The notes beneath the pieces were generated by a model. It saw only the letters and a program-made list of their open reading frames with translations, was not told where the DNA came from and made no database searches. A program made the translations under genes and the position numbers. 64,000 bases of DNA, from assembly GCF_003573695.1 (NCBI RefSeq), contig NC_039358.1, positions 159,640,920-159,704,919 on the forward strand. The letters are read 5' to 3'. The stretch is from Papaver somniferum. Taxonomy: Eukaryota; Streptophyta; Magnoliopsida; Ranunculales; Papaveraceae. This document shows, piece after piece, positions 33,316-46,400 of the stretch (the stretch's first letter is position 1; every line of letters starts with the position of its first letter).

Positions 33316-35877
33316 TGAAAAAGCGGGGTCTAACAACCACACCCAATATTTCGTTTGGCAATATGTATGGACTAACTCCAAAATAATTCCAAGAGAATCA
33401 ACTAAACAGTCATACTCAATCAAGGAAATATATCCAAGAGTTATATCTCTGTTTCTCAATGTAATCAGCGAATCAAACAGATAGAATCCGTGAGCCTGAT
33501 TATTATGAGAAACAACTTGAACGGTACCAAAGACCAACGTTCAAGTGTCAATTAATTTCAATCAACAACCAAAGGTTGGATTTACCAATTGATTGAACTA
33601 CGCACAACCTGTGATATTTCAATTATATAAACAAATATAATGCGGAAAAGAAATAACACAGACACCAAAAGTTTTGTTAACGAGGAAACCGAAAATACAG
33701 AAAAACCTCGGGACCTAGTCCAGTTTTGAACACCATACTGTATTAAGCCGCTACAGACACTAGCCTACTACAAGTTAACTTCAAACTGGAATGTAGTTGA
33801 GCCATAACCAAGTCTCACACCGATTAAAGTACAGTCGCGTTCCTTACACCTCTGAATCCCAGCAGAACTCTACACACTTGATTCCCTTAGATGAACTCAC
33901 CCACAACTAAGAGTTGCTACGACCCAAAGTCGAAGACTTTATAAACAAATCTATCTCCCACAGAAAAGTCTATTTTGATAAATAAATCTGTTCCCCACAG
34001 AAATACCTATGAAGTTTTTGTTCCGTCTTTTGATAAATCAAGCGAACAGGAACCAATTGATAATCAGGTCTTATATTCCCGAAGAACAGCCAAGAAATAT
34101 CAATCACCTCACAATAACTTAACTATATGGTAGTAGCACAAGTTATTGTGGAATCACAAAGAATGAGACGAAGAGCTTTGTGATTACTTTTTATATCTTA
34201 TCTATCGGAGATAAATCTCGAGAAAATCTTAGAGAAGATAACACTCAATATGATAGAACAAGTAAGATCAGAACACGCAACTACAGAGAAAATAGTTGGG
34301 TCTGGTTTCAGAATCCCAATGAAGTCTTTAAGTCGTAAACCTATAATGGTTTTAGGAAAAACCTAGGTTAAAGGAGAATCGACTCTAGTACGCAACTAGT
34401 ATCACACAGGAGGTGTGGGGATTAGGTTTTTCAGTTTCTAGAGTTCTCCCTTATATAGTCTTCGAATCAGGGTTTGGTAGCTTTGAAACAAAACAATAAA
34501 TATTCACCGTTAGATGAAATCCTGATTTAAGATTCAAGCTAAGTTTGCTTAAACCCAAAGAAATATCTCTCCACCGTTAGATGGTCTTATCTTGTTACAC
34601 ACAAATGAAATATACCTTCATTTAGATATGGGTAACCGTACCTAAACGTGTACATTGAGTTGGCTCAATAACAGTTAACCGAAGTTAGCCATATGAACAC
34701 TTTCGTATTAACCACATTCATCTAACACTTCTATATCAAATGATAATCAAATGAATCTAATTGTGTTACTCATAAAGTTGTTCAATTGTTTATATTCTCA
34801 TAGAAGTATACAAGACACAATTGAAACCAAATCAGATTGATTCAAGAGAATCAGTTCATGGACATTTTAGCCACAGTTTGCAAAAATTGAATTCCTTAAT
34901 ATATAAATATATTTGTTCATGAGTATGAAATCATACTTAACCGATTTTAGAACTTAAACCAATTCAGTTTGCAAACGGGTACGCAAACTAGAGTTTCGAA
35001 CTTTGGTCACGTCCGACAGTTCGTAACGGGTGACATACTGTCGTACCAGACCTAACTCAGGTGAAACCGTTCACATACTTGTATGGAAACTAGGTTCCCG
35101 TACTTTGACAGTTAAAACCGTTCGCATACTGGTATGCAAACTTGGTTCCCGGACCCGAATCATACTACAACAGTTTGCATACTGGTATGCATACTGTGTT
35201 ATATCTTGACAATGGTTATTTGTTCTAAACTCCCATTTCAATCATTGAAACATTCTTAGAAGACGACAATAGCTGTCTCACACAAACTATTAGCTTATAA
35301 GTAATTTTCAAGTGATCAAATGATCAATACGAAACATTCCAAGTCTACATCAAATGACTGTCTCACACAAATCATGTAAGATGTTTCAAAGTAATTTTCA
35401 CATGATCATCTTTTGACTCATTATTTAGTTTCCAACGAATAAATTGTTTTTCGACCAAACTCGTCAAGAATAATGATGAATGTAGTTAAAGCAAAAAGCT
35501 TTCCAACACATATTTCGAGAAAGATATAAGCGAGTTAAACTCAGTTCCAAAAATCAAATGTGTATAATGTAAAAGTCTATATAGCTATACCACTTAGTCT
35601 CATTGGGAGATAGAATAAAATAGACTTCTGAGTGATAGATAAGTTTTAATCTCCACATACCTTTTGTTGATGAAGTTCCTCCAAGATCTCCTCAGTAGAT
35701 CTTCGTCTTCAATCGATGAACGCCGTGAAGTATAAATCTCAACTACACATTCTATCCTAATTCGAGACATAGCTATAAGTAGACTAGAAATCAAGACTTA
35801 TAGTTTTGATCACCTAAACTTGACAAACAAGCTTGAGATAGCAACGCTTGTGAGTTCGAACGAGCAGTGCTCTAACA
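33316..35877 (-). mobile_element. Second solo LTR, Copia family A
   Basis: Minus-strand copy with TG...CA ends (TGTTAGAGCACTGCTCG at the right, TTTTTCA at the left), 2562 bp. It is homologous to 24251-26753 and to the LTRs at 40244 and 46401. No internal region adjoins it. The flanks (TATAT left, CACAT right) do not form a clean duplication, perhaps because the site is a changing (TA)n tract. Confidence 0.83.
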
Positions 35878-35911
35878 CACATATATATATATATATTATA
35901 TATATATATAT
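35878..35911. repeat. (AT)n microsatellite right of solo LTR
   Basis: CACATATATAT... with one interruption. With 33298-33315 it suggests insertion into an AT microsatellite. Confidence 0.85.
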
Positions 35912-36563
35912 CAAGGAGTTCAGCTGTAGAATTATTGCAATTTGGAACGGGTTCAATGTTTTTCTATATTAGTGGATGTCCATCTATGAACATGATATTT
36001 ATTCGAGAACAAAAGTATGTTTTGAATGTATAATCTGTAAAGTCAGAAAACATCTGGAGAGGAGTTGCAACCAACATAAGTGACATTTTGAATTATATAT
36101 ATATAATATTGAGATTTCAACCGGGTTAAGACATAACACGTATATATACATACGCATGCCATGTGAATCAGTACATAACTCCGACGGCCATTGATACAAC
36201 CTATAAGCATAGACTATATATTCCTCGTACGGGTTCAAAGGCGATTTTACGTTTTTCACCTTTGTCAAAAATCCACCCTCAACAATAAGTCCTTTCTTAG
36301 TAAAAAAATATATTTTTTTTGCAGTAAACACTAGATGGTGACATTAAGATAACGAATATCCAAAATTGAATTCGAGAATCGAGAGATAGTCTCTTAGCTT
36401 TGTGTTTTGACTCTTTTCCAAGCAATATCCTTGACACAGGCTTGAGCATTAGACTTAACTCTCATGTGAAAAAGTGTTGGTGCTTTGGGTTTGAGTATGC
36501 AGCGCCAAGTCCTAGTGATTACATCAGTAAGGCAACAATAGGTAAGAGATAGAACACCCAGAG
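35912..36563. other. AT-rich spacer, no gene seen
   Basis: One 110-codon minus-strand frame (35999-36331), unrecognised. Confidence 0.4.
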
Positions 36564-38530
36564 TGTTAGAGTACTTCTCGGTTGAACTCGCAAGTTTTGC
36601 TAACTTAAGTTTGTTTTCAATGATAGTTGTACAAAACTATATCTTGATATCTAGTCTACTAAAATCAATTCTCAGACTAGGATTAAAGTATGGTAGTTGA
36701 GTATGAGACTTCATTGAATAACCCTCGAAGATTGAAGAATGAAGATCAAACGAACGCATATAGAAAACCTCATCGATAAAGAGGTATGTGAAGACTGAAC
36801 CATCGTATTTACTGCCATTCTATCTTATGAGACTATGTCGTATGATTTTGGTTGATTTAGTATTTCAAAAAAGAAGTTTTGAGTCAAGCTTGTCTTGTTG
36901 AATATCTCAAAATACGATTCAATCTATGGATGTTCATAGATCCTTAACAATCTTGGTTTAGAACAATTTATTGTCCAAGAACTATTTTTGTTTCAAGTTG
37001 ATCATTTGAGAATTACCCAAGCAATGGTATTTTATATCTACGGTGATTGGGAATGTTTCAAAATATGAAAAGAGAGTTTCCAGGACTTAATGAAAATCTG
37101 GACACACGATAGGTATGGATTCCCAGTACGTGTACCCTAGAAATCTGAAGTTCCGGAACGTAGGTAGGTACGCATAACCAGTACGCATACCCTAAGGTTC
37201 TGAATTTTGTAACGGGGGAGGCACGCATACCTAGTACGCGTACCCCAAGGTCCTGAATTTATGAACTTCTAAGGGTACACATAACCAGTACGCGTACCCT
37301 TGCACCATGAATTCACGAACTGGTCCATATGTACTTGTATCCCTTCACATACCTACCTAGTAAAAATTTGTAGATGCTCATAAACTATTTTCACAAATAT
37401 ATTTGGCATTGCAACAACTCTCATAAACACTTTTAAAATATTTTTGATCACTAAATCACTCTGTATTTGTGAATCATGATCTAAGTCTTGAGTGTTAAGT
37501 GAACACGATTATGATTATCCGTTCATATCGCATACTTTCCATGAACTATCATTGTACACTGTTCCAGTACCATGGACCCTAATGTATATTCTTTTATGTA
37601 ATTTCAAGATGAACTTCTCACATGCTTATATGAACTCTTTACAAGAGTTTCATATAAACTGAGAAAGTGTTTTCTGAATATTAAGTTATCTTAGCATGAA
37701 TTCAAAGCTATCTCTAGTCTTGAAAGTCTATAAATAAAGAGACTCAACCAACTAGGAATTTCAATCCCTGGCACTTTTGTACCCTAGTTGTAGGCTAGAG
37801 TCATCCTCTATTAACTTGGGTTTCTTTTGAGAAATATAATTAGGTTTACAACTTAAAGACTTCACTTAGGGATTCGTGAATCCATATCCGACTATTTTAA
37901 CCTAAATAGTTCGTGTATCCTGATCTTGTTCTTATTGATCTTCAAGGTTCTTGTGATCTCGGATTAAGAACGAGATAAATAGAAATCGTAAAGTTTTATT
38001 CGTCTCAGCTTTGTCCTCAAGATAGATATCAAAAACTCTTCTTTGATTAATCAGTTTAAGATTATTCTTGAGAGGTGGTTAGTAATCTAGGATTCTAACT
38101 GAGTGTAAGCGTTCTGAATTTGTGAAGTTTACTATATTTATATATTGCAAACATATCTCTAAGCCTAATGATCTGAACGATATAAAGGGAAATCAAATAC
38201 ACTTAACTGTTAGAGGCAGATTGGTATCAGAAGTCTTCACTTAGGTTGAAGCAACTCTTAGGCTATAAAGAATGCCAGCTAAGGAAATCAATCGCATAAA
38301 GCCTTGCGAGGTTCAGAATACGTAAGGAGCATGAATGCAACTCAATTGCTTGAAGGGTTAATTCAGTTTCAACTACATTTTAGCCCAAGTCTAATAGTAG
38401 GCCAGTGTCTGTAGCGGCTTGATATAATACAATATTCAAATCTGTACTAGGTCCCAAGATTTTTATGCAGGAACAGTTTTCCTCGTTAAAAAATTCTTGT
38501 GTGTGCGCTTTTTACTTCTCCGTATCTTGA
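36564..38530 (+). mobile_element. Diverged, 3'-truncated LTR related to family A
   Basis: It begins TGTTAGAGTACTTCTCGGTT, like family A LTRs, and follows the same order of blocks (TCTAGTCTAC, CTCAACTA/TGAGTATGAG, GACTTCACTTAGGGATTCGTG, TTTCCTCGTTAA). It is clearly diverged and lacks the last 200-300 bases. It has its own tandem array of CGCATACC..AGTACGCGTACCC at about 37110-37330. Confidence 0.7.
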
Positions 38531-40243
38531 TCGTTTAAAAGTACCACAAAGTTTCATACTCTTGTCAAAAAAACAGTTGGTGGCGTACTTGGTACCCTCT
38601 TCTTTTCATAGAGGCAATGCTTTGAGTTTTAGCTGGTGATAACAAAGTTGGAAACAACAAAAGCACCAGGAGAAACTGATGATATATTAACATTGTCGAA
38701 CGAACCAACTATGTGAATGCAAAATATTCATTGTCCTGATATCATATCAACGGAAGCATTAAGCAATAGGGATGGTAGCAGCAACGTTGAAAGTTGAGAC
38801 GACGTGGTCATAACAGTGGAATAATGATGACACAATATTCATGACGTCTTCCAGCATGATGAAATATGTTATAAGATGAAGTAGAACCTAAAATCTTTGA
38901 GAAGATGATATCCTATGAGGTAATGAGGTATCTGTGAAGCTAACTCCCTTAAATCCCATTTGGAAACCCTCACTATTCACTCTATAAGTCATATTTTTGA
39001 TGTTTGACCCCAACTTTTGAAGCCAGGAAACCAAGCTATCATATTCAAAAACAATCACTCAATTTGGAATTCTCTAGGACAATTAATCATGTATACACAT
39101 TTGTGGTTGGTAATCTCATAAAATTTTTCAGACTATATAAACTTTAGTATAAGGGCCATATTTATTAGCCCGTGTATTCGATTGACGCTCTCTTTTAGTA
39201 TAAGAGACATGGATGAAAACTTCTCATTAAGGATTCACTGCTTCATTCCTCATTGATTGTGGTCGGTTTCCGATTTTGTGGAATGCATAGGTAATAATAG
39301 AGGAAGCAACGACGAATAAAAGAATTGGTGCTGGGAGGTATCGGCGTCACGAGGATGCTAGCTCTGTGAAAACTATGCCATCTTTGTAAAACTCACAGCT
39401 TCGAGAAAATTTCATCTTCATGGAAATTACAACCCCGTGAAAGGAGCTAGCATTGGAGACATTGACATCATGGGCATACTGGAATTTCATGAAATCTCTA
39501 AGATGAAATTATACTCTGAAAAGAAAGTGAGGGGGTAAGTACCGCATGATGGATGATGGAAACCTCATGACGGATATAACCTCATATATGACCTCATGGA
39601 TGACTTTTCGTCTCTTAGAAGAATTTCTGGCTTTGGAGTTGTTGGTCTGGTTGGTGAGAAACGCGTTTAAAATTGAAAACCTAGAATTTTCAAATTTCAT
39701 GCACTTCGCCGCGATGGCTATATCTCCTAAATCATAACTTGAAGCACCAGGCCTTCTTGACATGTTGAAGTGAAGGCATATACGAATATTTCTCGACAAG
39801 GATGTATCACTTGATTCCTCACTCATAAATACGTTTTTACTTTTTAGTAAGCTGAAGCATGAAGTAGCCAATGTGTATGAATTGTAAGTACATCTTGTAG
39901 AAGACTATAGTATCTTCTTGTCTGTCGCAAGATATTTGGGATGCACTTATATTCATCTATATCCATGTTTTCATGTCTTGGTATGAATCTCTTGGTTGGA
40001 GAATTCGGACCCACCAAAGCTAAACCTCCAGATTAAGAGTTGAATCCGGAGTATCCATGCTCGTTGAACGTCTATTATGTGCTGGAGATGGTTTTGGCTC
40101 CCTCGTTGCAAGTGATAGTTGAAATGAATATCATGACCATGGGTACTGTCCATGAGGGATTGCTCGAAGAATAAGACAACTTGATGACATCACTTGATAA
40201 TTCCAAATTCAGCGTGTCTTCAACAATAGGCTAGTGTGATTGA
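38531..40243. other. Unassigned repetitive-looking spacer
   Basis: No gene or element end found. Short Met-rich words (CTCATGG, CATGA) repeat around 39400-39600. A 120-codon minus-strand frame at 39509-39871 is unrecognised. Confidence 0.4.
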
Positions 40244-42835
40244 TGTTAGAGCATTGCTCGGTCGAACTCTCAAGTGTTGCTATCTCAAGCTTGTTTTCCA
40301 GTTTAGGTGATCAAAACTATAAGTCTTGATTTCTAGTCTACTTATAGCTATGTCTCGGATTATGATAGAATGTATAGTTGAGCTTTAGACTTCACGGCGT
40401 TCATCGATTGAAGACGACGATCAACTGAGGAGAGCTTAGAGGAACTTCACCAACAAAAGGTATGTGGAGACTAAAACTTATCTATCACTCAGGAGTCTAT
40501 TCTATTTTATCTCCTAATGAGACTAAGTCGTATAGCTATATAGACTTTTATATTATACACATTTGATATTTCGAGCCGAGTTTATCTTGCTTATCTATTT
40601 CTCGAAATATGTGTTGGAAGCTTTTTGCTTTAGCTACGTTCATCATATTCTTGATGAGTTTAGTTGGAAACAATTTATTTGTTGGAAACTAAATAATAAG
40701 TCAAAAGATGATCATGTGAAAATTGCCTTGAAACATCTTACATGATTTGTGTGAGACAATCATTTGATGTCGACTCGGAAAGTTTCGTATTGATCATTCG
40801 GTCACTTAAAAATTACTTATAAACTAATGGTATGTGTGAGACAACCATTTTCGTCTTCTAAGGATGTTTCAATGATTAGAATGGGAGTTTAGAACAATTA
40901 ACCCTTGTCTGGATACAACACAGTATGCATACCAGTATGCAAACTGTTTTGGTATGATTCAGGTCCGGAAACCTTGTTTGCATACCAGTATGCGAACAGT
41001 TTTAATTGTTAAAGTGCGGGAACAAAGTTTGCATACCAGTATGCGAACGGTTCTACCTGAGTTACATCCAGGACTGCTGTTTGCATACCCTTTTGCAAAC
41101 GGCTGGACAAGACCAAAGTCCGGAACGATAGTTCATACCAGTTTGCAAACTTAGTTGGTTAAGTTATAAAATAGGTTAAGTATGTTTTCATATTCATGAA
41201 CAAATACATTAATAAATCAAGGAATGCAATATTTGCAAACCATGGCTTAATGTTCATGAATTGATTCTTATATAAGTACTTTGTACGATTACGAATCAAT
41301 CCGATTTTGTCTCAATTGGTTCATATATATTCCTATGAGATAGTGAACAATTGAACAACTCTATTAGTAATAAAATTACATTAATTTGATTATCCTTCAT
41401 GATTTATTGATGATCATATTTGATCTAGAAGCGTTAGATGAATGTGGTTAATAAAAAAGTGTTCATATGGCTAACTTCGGTTAACTATTGTTGAGACAAC
41501 TCAATTTACACGTTTAGGTACGGTTACCCATATCTAAATGAGGGTATATTTCATTTGTGTATATTTCAATTGCTTTGTTTTTAAGCAAACTTAGCTTGAA
41601 TCTTAAATCAGGATTTCATCTAACGGTGAATATTAAATGTTTTGTTACTAAGCTATCTTAGCTTTGATTGAAAGCAAACACTGATTTGAAAGACTATATA
41701 AGGGGGAACTCTAGCAACTGGAAAACCTAATCCGGACACTTTCTTGTGTCCTAGTTGCGACTAGAGTCGATTCTCCTTTAACCTAGGTTTTCCCAGAACC
41801 ATTATAGGTTAACGACGTGAAGACTTCATTTGGGATTCGTGAAGCCAGACCCAACTATTTTTTTTCTGTAGTTGTGTGTTATGATCTTGCTTGCTCTATA
41901 GTATTGAGTACTATCTTCTCTAAGATTTGCTCGAGATTTATCTCTGATAGGTAAGATATAAAAAGTAATCCTAAAGCTCTTGAACTCATTCTTTGTGATT
42001 CCACAATAACTTCTTCTACTACCATATAATTAAGTTATTGTGAGGTGATTGATATTTCTAGGCTCTTCTTCGGGAATATAAGACCGGATTATCAATTGGT
42101 TCCTGTTCACCTTGATTTATCAAAAGAATGACAAAAACTTCGTAGGTACTTTTGTGGGAGACATATTTATCTATCAGAATAGACTTATCTGTGGGAGAAA
42201 TATTTGCTTATAAGTCTTCGACTTAGGGTCGTAAAAACTTTTAATTGTGGGTAAGATCATCTAAGGGAATCAAGTGCGTAGAAACCTGCTGGGATTCAGA
42301 GGCATAAAGAACGCGACTGTAACTTAATCGGTGTGAGACTTGGTTAGGGATCAACTACATTCCAGTCCGAACTTAACTTGTAGTAGGCTAGTGTCTGCAG
42401 CGGCTTCATACAGTGAGGTGTTCAAATCTGGACTAGGTCCCGTGGTTTTTCTGCATTTCTGGTTTCCTCGTTAACAAAACTTCTGGTGTCTGTGTTATTT
42501 CTTTTCCGCATTATATTTGTTTATATAATTGAAATATCACAGGTTGTGCGTAGTTCAATCAATTGGTAAATCCGACCTTTGGTTGTTGATATAATTTGAT
42601 TGAAACTTGGGCATTGGTCTTTGGTACCGTCCAAGTTATTTCTCATATCAATCAGGCTCACAAATTTCTATCAGTTTTATTGCAGATTATATTGAGAATT
42701 TTAGATATAACTCTTTGATATATTCCTTGATTGATCTTATTATTAACTTAGATCTCTCAGAATTATATTGGAGTTAGTCCATACAAATTTCCGAACGAAT
42801 TATTGGGTGTGGTTGTTATACCTCCGCTTTTTCAA
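40244..42835 (+). repeat. Family A 5' LTR
   Basis: Starts TGTTAGAGCATTGCTCGG and ends CTTTTTCA just before the primer site. It includes five GCATAC palindrome subrepeats (40921-41153). Confidence 0.88.
40921..41153 (+). repeat. LTR subrepeat array with palindromic cores
   Basis: Five units of about 50 bp are centred on TTTGCATACCAGTATGCGAA or close variants, separated by TTTTA..GTCCGGGAACCAAG-like spacers. LTR2 has six such cores (47083-47363). Related arrays lie at 25940-26130, 34970-35200 and 49850-50040. Confidence 0.85.
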
Positions 42836-42837
42836 TT

Positions 42838-42848
42838 GGTATCAGAGA
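42838..42848 (+). other. Primer-binding site, family A
   Basis: TGGTATCAGAG, complementary to the 3' end of initiator Met-tRNA, the usual Copia primer. It lies two bases after the LTR. Confidence 0.85.
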
Positions 42849-42914
42849 AGGCAAACACGCTAAGACCTCATAAGTATGTGATTGTAGCAATCTGACTCTA
42901 TGGACAAAAGTGTT

Positions 42915-44300
42915 ATGTCTGTAAATGTACCCCAGTCTTCGATGGATCGAATTACTTATGGTGAAAAATTGCTATGCGTGCCTTTCTTCAAGCGCATGAT
43001 TTTCAATCATTGGTTCGTGTTGTTAATGGGTATGATCCTCCAATGGTTTCAGCTGACGGTGTAACTGTTGCAAAGGATATTGGTGAGTATGAGGATCATG
43101 AGATTCTTGCTGCAAAGCAAAATTCTAACGGTTTAAATGCTATCATCCATGCCATTACCCCAAATCTTCAGCACCATGTGACTATATGCACTCGGTCTAA
43201 AGTTGTTTGGGATATCTTAGAAATCGTATTTGAAGGGAATACCTCTGAAAAAGAAGCTAGGCTCCAAAACCTAAATTCTGATTGGGAAAACCTTTGTATG
43301 GATGATGAAGATTCATTTGATGAGTTAAATTACAAAGTGCCTGAAATTGTTAATGCATCTTTTGCATTGGGTAAGACTATTCCTGAAAAGGACATTGTGA
43401 TGGAAATTCTCAGATCGCTGCCAGCTAGATACGATTCTAAGAAACATGCCATCATTGAGGGAACTAACCTTGAAACGCTTTCCAGAAACTCACTTGTTGG
43501 AAAGTTAAAAGTTCTTGATCACGATTAGAACACAGTCAGAACATCCGCGTTCAATGTTGTGACCAATACAAGTGATTCTCCTAACTTTTCTTGGGCTAAT
43601 GAATGTTTTCCAAATCTTGTTGATCTTGACAGGTCATTGATTATACAAAAGATGAAGGATATTGTGAAAAGAAACAAAATATCTGAAAAACAACACTCTC
43701 TCTCTGATGCTTCATATGATTCAATACAAGAAAAATCATATCAGTTGGTCAATACGCATACTTCTGAAGTTTGCACAGAAATTTCAGCCCTCACAGCAGA
43801 AACTTCTACTAACTCAAATTCTGATTCAGAATACGAGTCTGACACTGAGATTTTGGAATTCTTGGATAAAAATGGAAAAATTCACCAAGAAAATCTTCAA
43901 CTAAAGATGTTGTTGGAGAAACTTGAATCATCACTTCAGGTGAAAAATATTGAGATTTATTGTCTTAATGATGAATTCACCAGAACCTTGTCTCTAAAAG
44001 AAAAAGAGATTTATACTCTTCAGTGTGACCTGCAAAGGTTGTCTGGAAGCTCTGACAAGATCTCAATAATGTTATTTGGTCAGAACTCTTTTGGAAACAC
44101 AAGTGGTTTAGGGTTCAAAAGCAAGACTGTGAGCACAAACAACTCCTTTGTTCCGGTCGGTTTTGGAATTATGGATGTTGAAAGTTGTGATAAACATGAG
44201 ACAAATCAGCAAAACAAAAATTCTTCTCTGAGTTGTTTGTTTTATGGAAATGCGAATCATGTTTAAAGTAAGTGTTGGAAATTCAAGAAGAACAACAAAA
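42915..44300 (+). pseudogene. Copia gag, family A (multiply broken)
   Basis: Capsid/nucleocapsid protein of a Copia retroelement. After ATG at 42915 the first codons (MSVNVPQ) are one base out of frame with the conserved part. That part reads PVFDGSNYLW, then a TGA stop, then KIAMRAFLQAHDFQ. The main gag domain (UBN2 type) is open at 42974-43528. After a TAG, a second open stretch at 43559-44266 is Ser/Glu-rich with coiled-coil heptads (KEKEIYTLQCDLQRL). A zinc knuckle follows in degraded form: CLFYGNANHV, a TAA, then SKC. At least four lesions mean no functional product. Confidence 0.85.
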
Positions 44301-44770
44301 GAATTGCCAAACTTTAGAATGACATGCAAAGGATTAATCTGGCTTTAGGTAACCAACAGGAATTCATGAAGACAAGAAGAAGTCTAAGAGAACCAGAGTC
44401 AGACGATGTAAGAAATCTGTTTATACAACAAACCTTGGTAAGTCACCATGTGACACAAGATGTGAGCATCCTGCTCACTCCATCACTATCTAATTGTTGT
44501 GATGTATACGTCCTCATTATTAACTTGAAAATATGATGATTGCATTAAGGTTACTCAAGTTGTGCATAGTTGTTAATATATCTTCGAATTTCATAAGGTT
44601 ATGCAAGTTAAACCTTGCAACTGAATATTTTCTTATCAAAAATAGATAATGGATCGTGAACCGTGAAGACTTTTTCAAAGTCTTTTAGGGTTTGGTTGTC
44701 TGGTGCTCTATTTATATTCATTTGTGGTCAAAATGCCCTTAATTCTCTGTTCTTTGAAAGGTACAGTATC

Positions 44771-45200
44771 ATGGCTCCTGTAACTAGAGGTACCACAAAA
44801 GGGGATGCAGTAGAAGCAGTTAATGTGTATCTTTGTGAAGGAATCCAATCCTCAAGAAAGAAAAAGGATAGGTCTACAAATGATGAAAAGGGTTCTTCCT
44901 CTAACTGTTTTTTTTCCTATTTGTCAGAATGATAATAACTTTAGGGCTATGGTGAAGGATTTCATCAGCAAAAGAAATGATTTAAAATCTCAAATCATTT
45001 TATATTTGGAAAATATATCTCACTATGAACAAATGTTATCTCTGACAAAGAACACTTTGTGTGAACTGAAAAGAGAACTTAGTGAGTTAACTGATTTTTC
45101 TGAAGATCTGGAGGAATTGAATGATCCCATAATCAATGGGGTTTTCAATAATGAGCAGGAATTCTCAGCAGATGCTCTGATAAATCTCTACAATGTCTAG
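44771..45200 (+). pseudogene. Small coiled-coil frame downstream of gag, unknown
   Basis: Starts MAPVTRGTTKGDAVEA and continues in two overlapping frames that meet at a T8 run near 44912. Together they give about 140 residues ending ALINLYNV. The second half is helical and charged (MVKDFISKRNDLKSQ, LCELKRELSEL). It sits where pol would normally be. It could be a remnant of the distal gag, an extra gene of the element, or an acquired fragment. I do not recognise it. Confidence 0.4.
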
Positions 45201-46390
45201 GAAACTTCTTATGGAAATTTATTCTTATGTTTTAAGAAGGATAACTAGGAATTGGAATAGCAAATATTGTGATTATACATAGCTATTGCCAACGATTTTC
45301 ATCTTGCAATGTTTTTAGATTTATTTATTTAAATTCTAAGTTATTTGGAAGATGATTTTGCAGTATTAATCTTTATTGGTTTTATATATTGCAAAAATAT
45401 GTTATGGGATATGTGCGTTTACGTCCGTGAACTATGATTATCTCATATATGCTCAAAAGTTAAGTCTATCATGTCATTATGCAAATACTGATAAAAGATA
45501 GAATGAACTTTTGAATATTCCGCAGTATTGATCTTTCCCTGATCCACTTCTATGTGAAAGTATTGTATAGCTCCGTAAGTTTTCTTATGTTGAGCATTTC
45601 CGATTAAATTAATCAATAAGGTTTTCTTGTAGTTAATTTATTCGAGTTTTCTGGATACAAGTTCATGTTTCATGTAATTTGATAATGTCCAAAGAAATCT
45701 TTCTTTTCTTGTAAAAGTAAGGTCGCTCTTGTTGTTCTTTCAGAAATGACATTTTATGGGGGAGAGTTCTTAATTGAACTTGTGCTTAATTGCCAAATCT
45801 TTGTGGGGAGTGCGGTCGTGGAATATTGTAGGAGTTATCTTGTATCTTTATAAACTCCTTGATGAATACACTAAGTTTCGACTATGTGAAATCATTGAAA
45901 CAAAGTTGATATGTTCTCTTTTAGTCATGAATTATCTCTTTGAGAATTTCATTATGATCCCGTAGTTTTCGTACCTTTGCCAATTTATATTGACAAAAAG
46001 ATGGAGAATTATTTTGTAGTTCACAATACATACATATGGTTTACAGATCATTATGTAAGGGGAGTGGTTTGCATTGTGTGATGAAGTATTTACTAAGGGA
46101 GAGTGATACATATCACCATAGTAGTATTGTCAAAGTTGTGATACAATTGAAATTTTATGCTGTGTAATAATACTATGACACTGTATAACAATAATATAGA
46201 ACAACTGTTTTCTTATTGTAATGGATACGGATCTTCAACAACAATGATGCAGAGTTGAACACGTTCAAAATCGCTGGAGTACTTAAAGTGACGAAGAACC
46301 AAGAAAATCAAGCATGTTGGATTGAGAAGCTACAAAGTTTATTTATTTTGTAGTCCACATTATTGATAGTTTTGTCACTAAAATTGAAAA
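45201..46390. other. Non-coding 3' internal region of family A element
   Basis: AT-rich DNA leading to the purine tract. No pol motifs on either strand. Confidence 0.6.
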
Positions 46391-46400
46391 ATGGGGAGAT
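46391..46400 (+). other. Polypurine tract, family A
   Basis: ATGGGGAGAT immediately before the second LTR. Confidence 0.8.

Noticed and set aside
39509..39871. 120-codon minus-strand frame as a gene
   Set aside because: No recognisable domain, no splice or leader signals, and it lies in repeat-like sequence with recurring CATG words.
40921..41153. CRISPR-like array of palindromic repeats
   Set aside because: The repeats lie inside plant LTRs, the spacers are themselves repeats, and the context is a eukaryotic nuclear genome.
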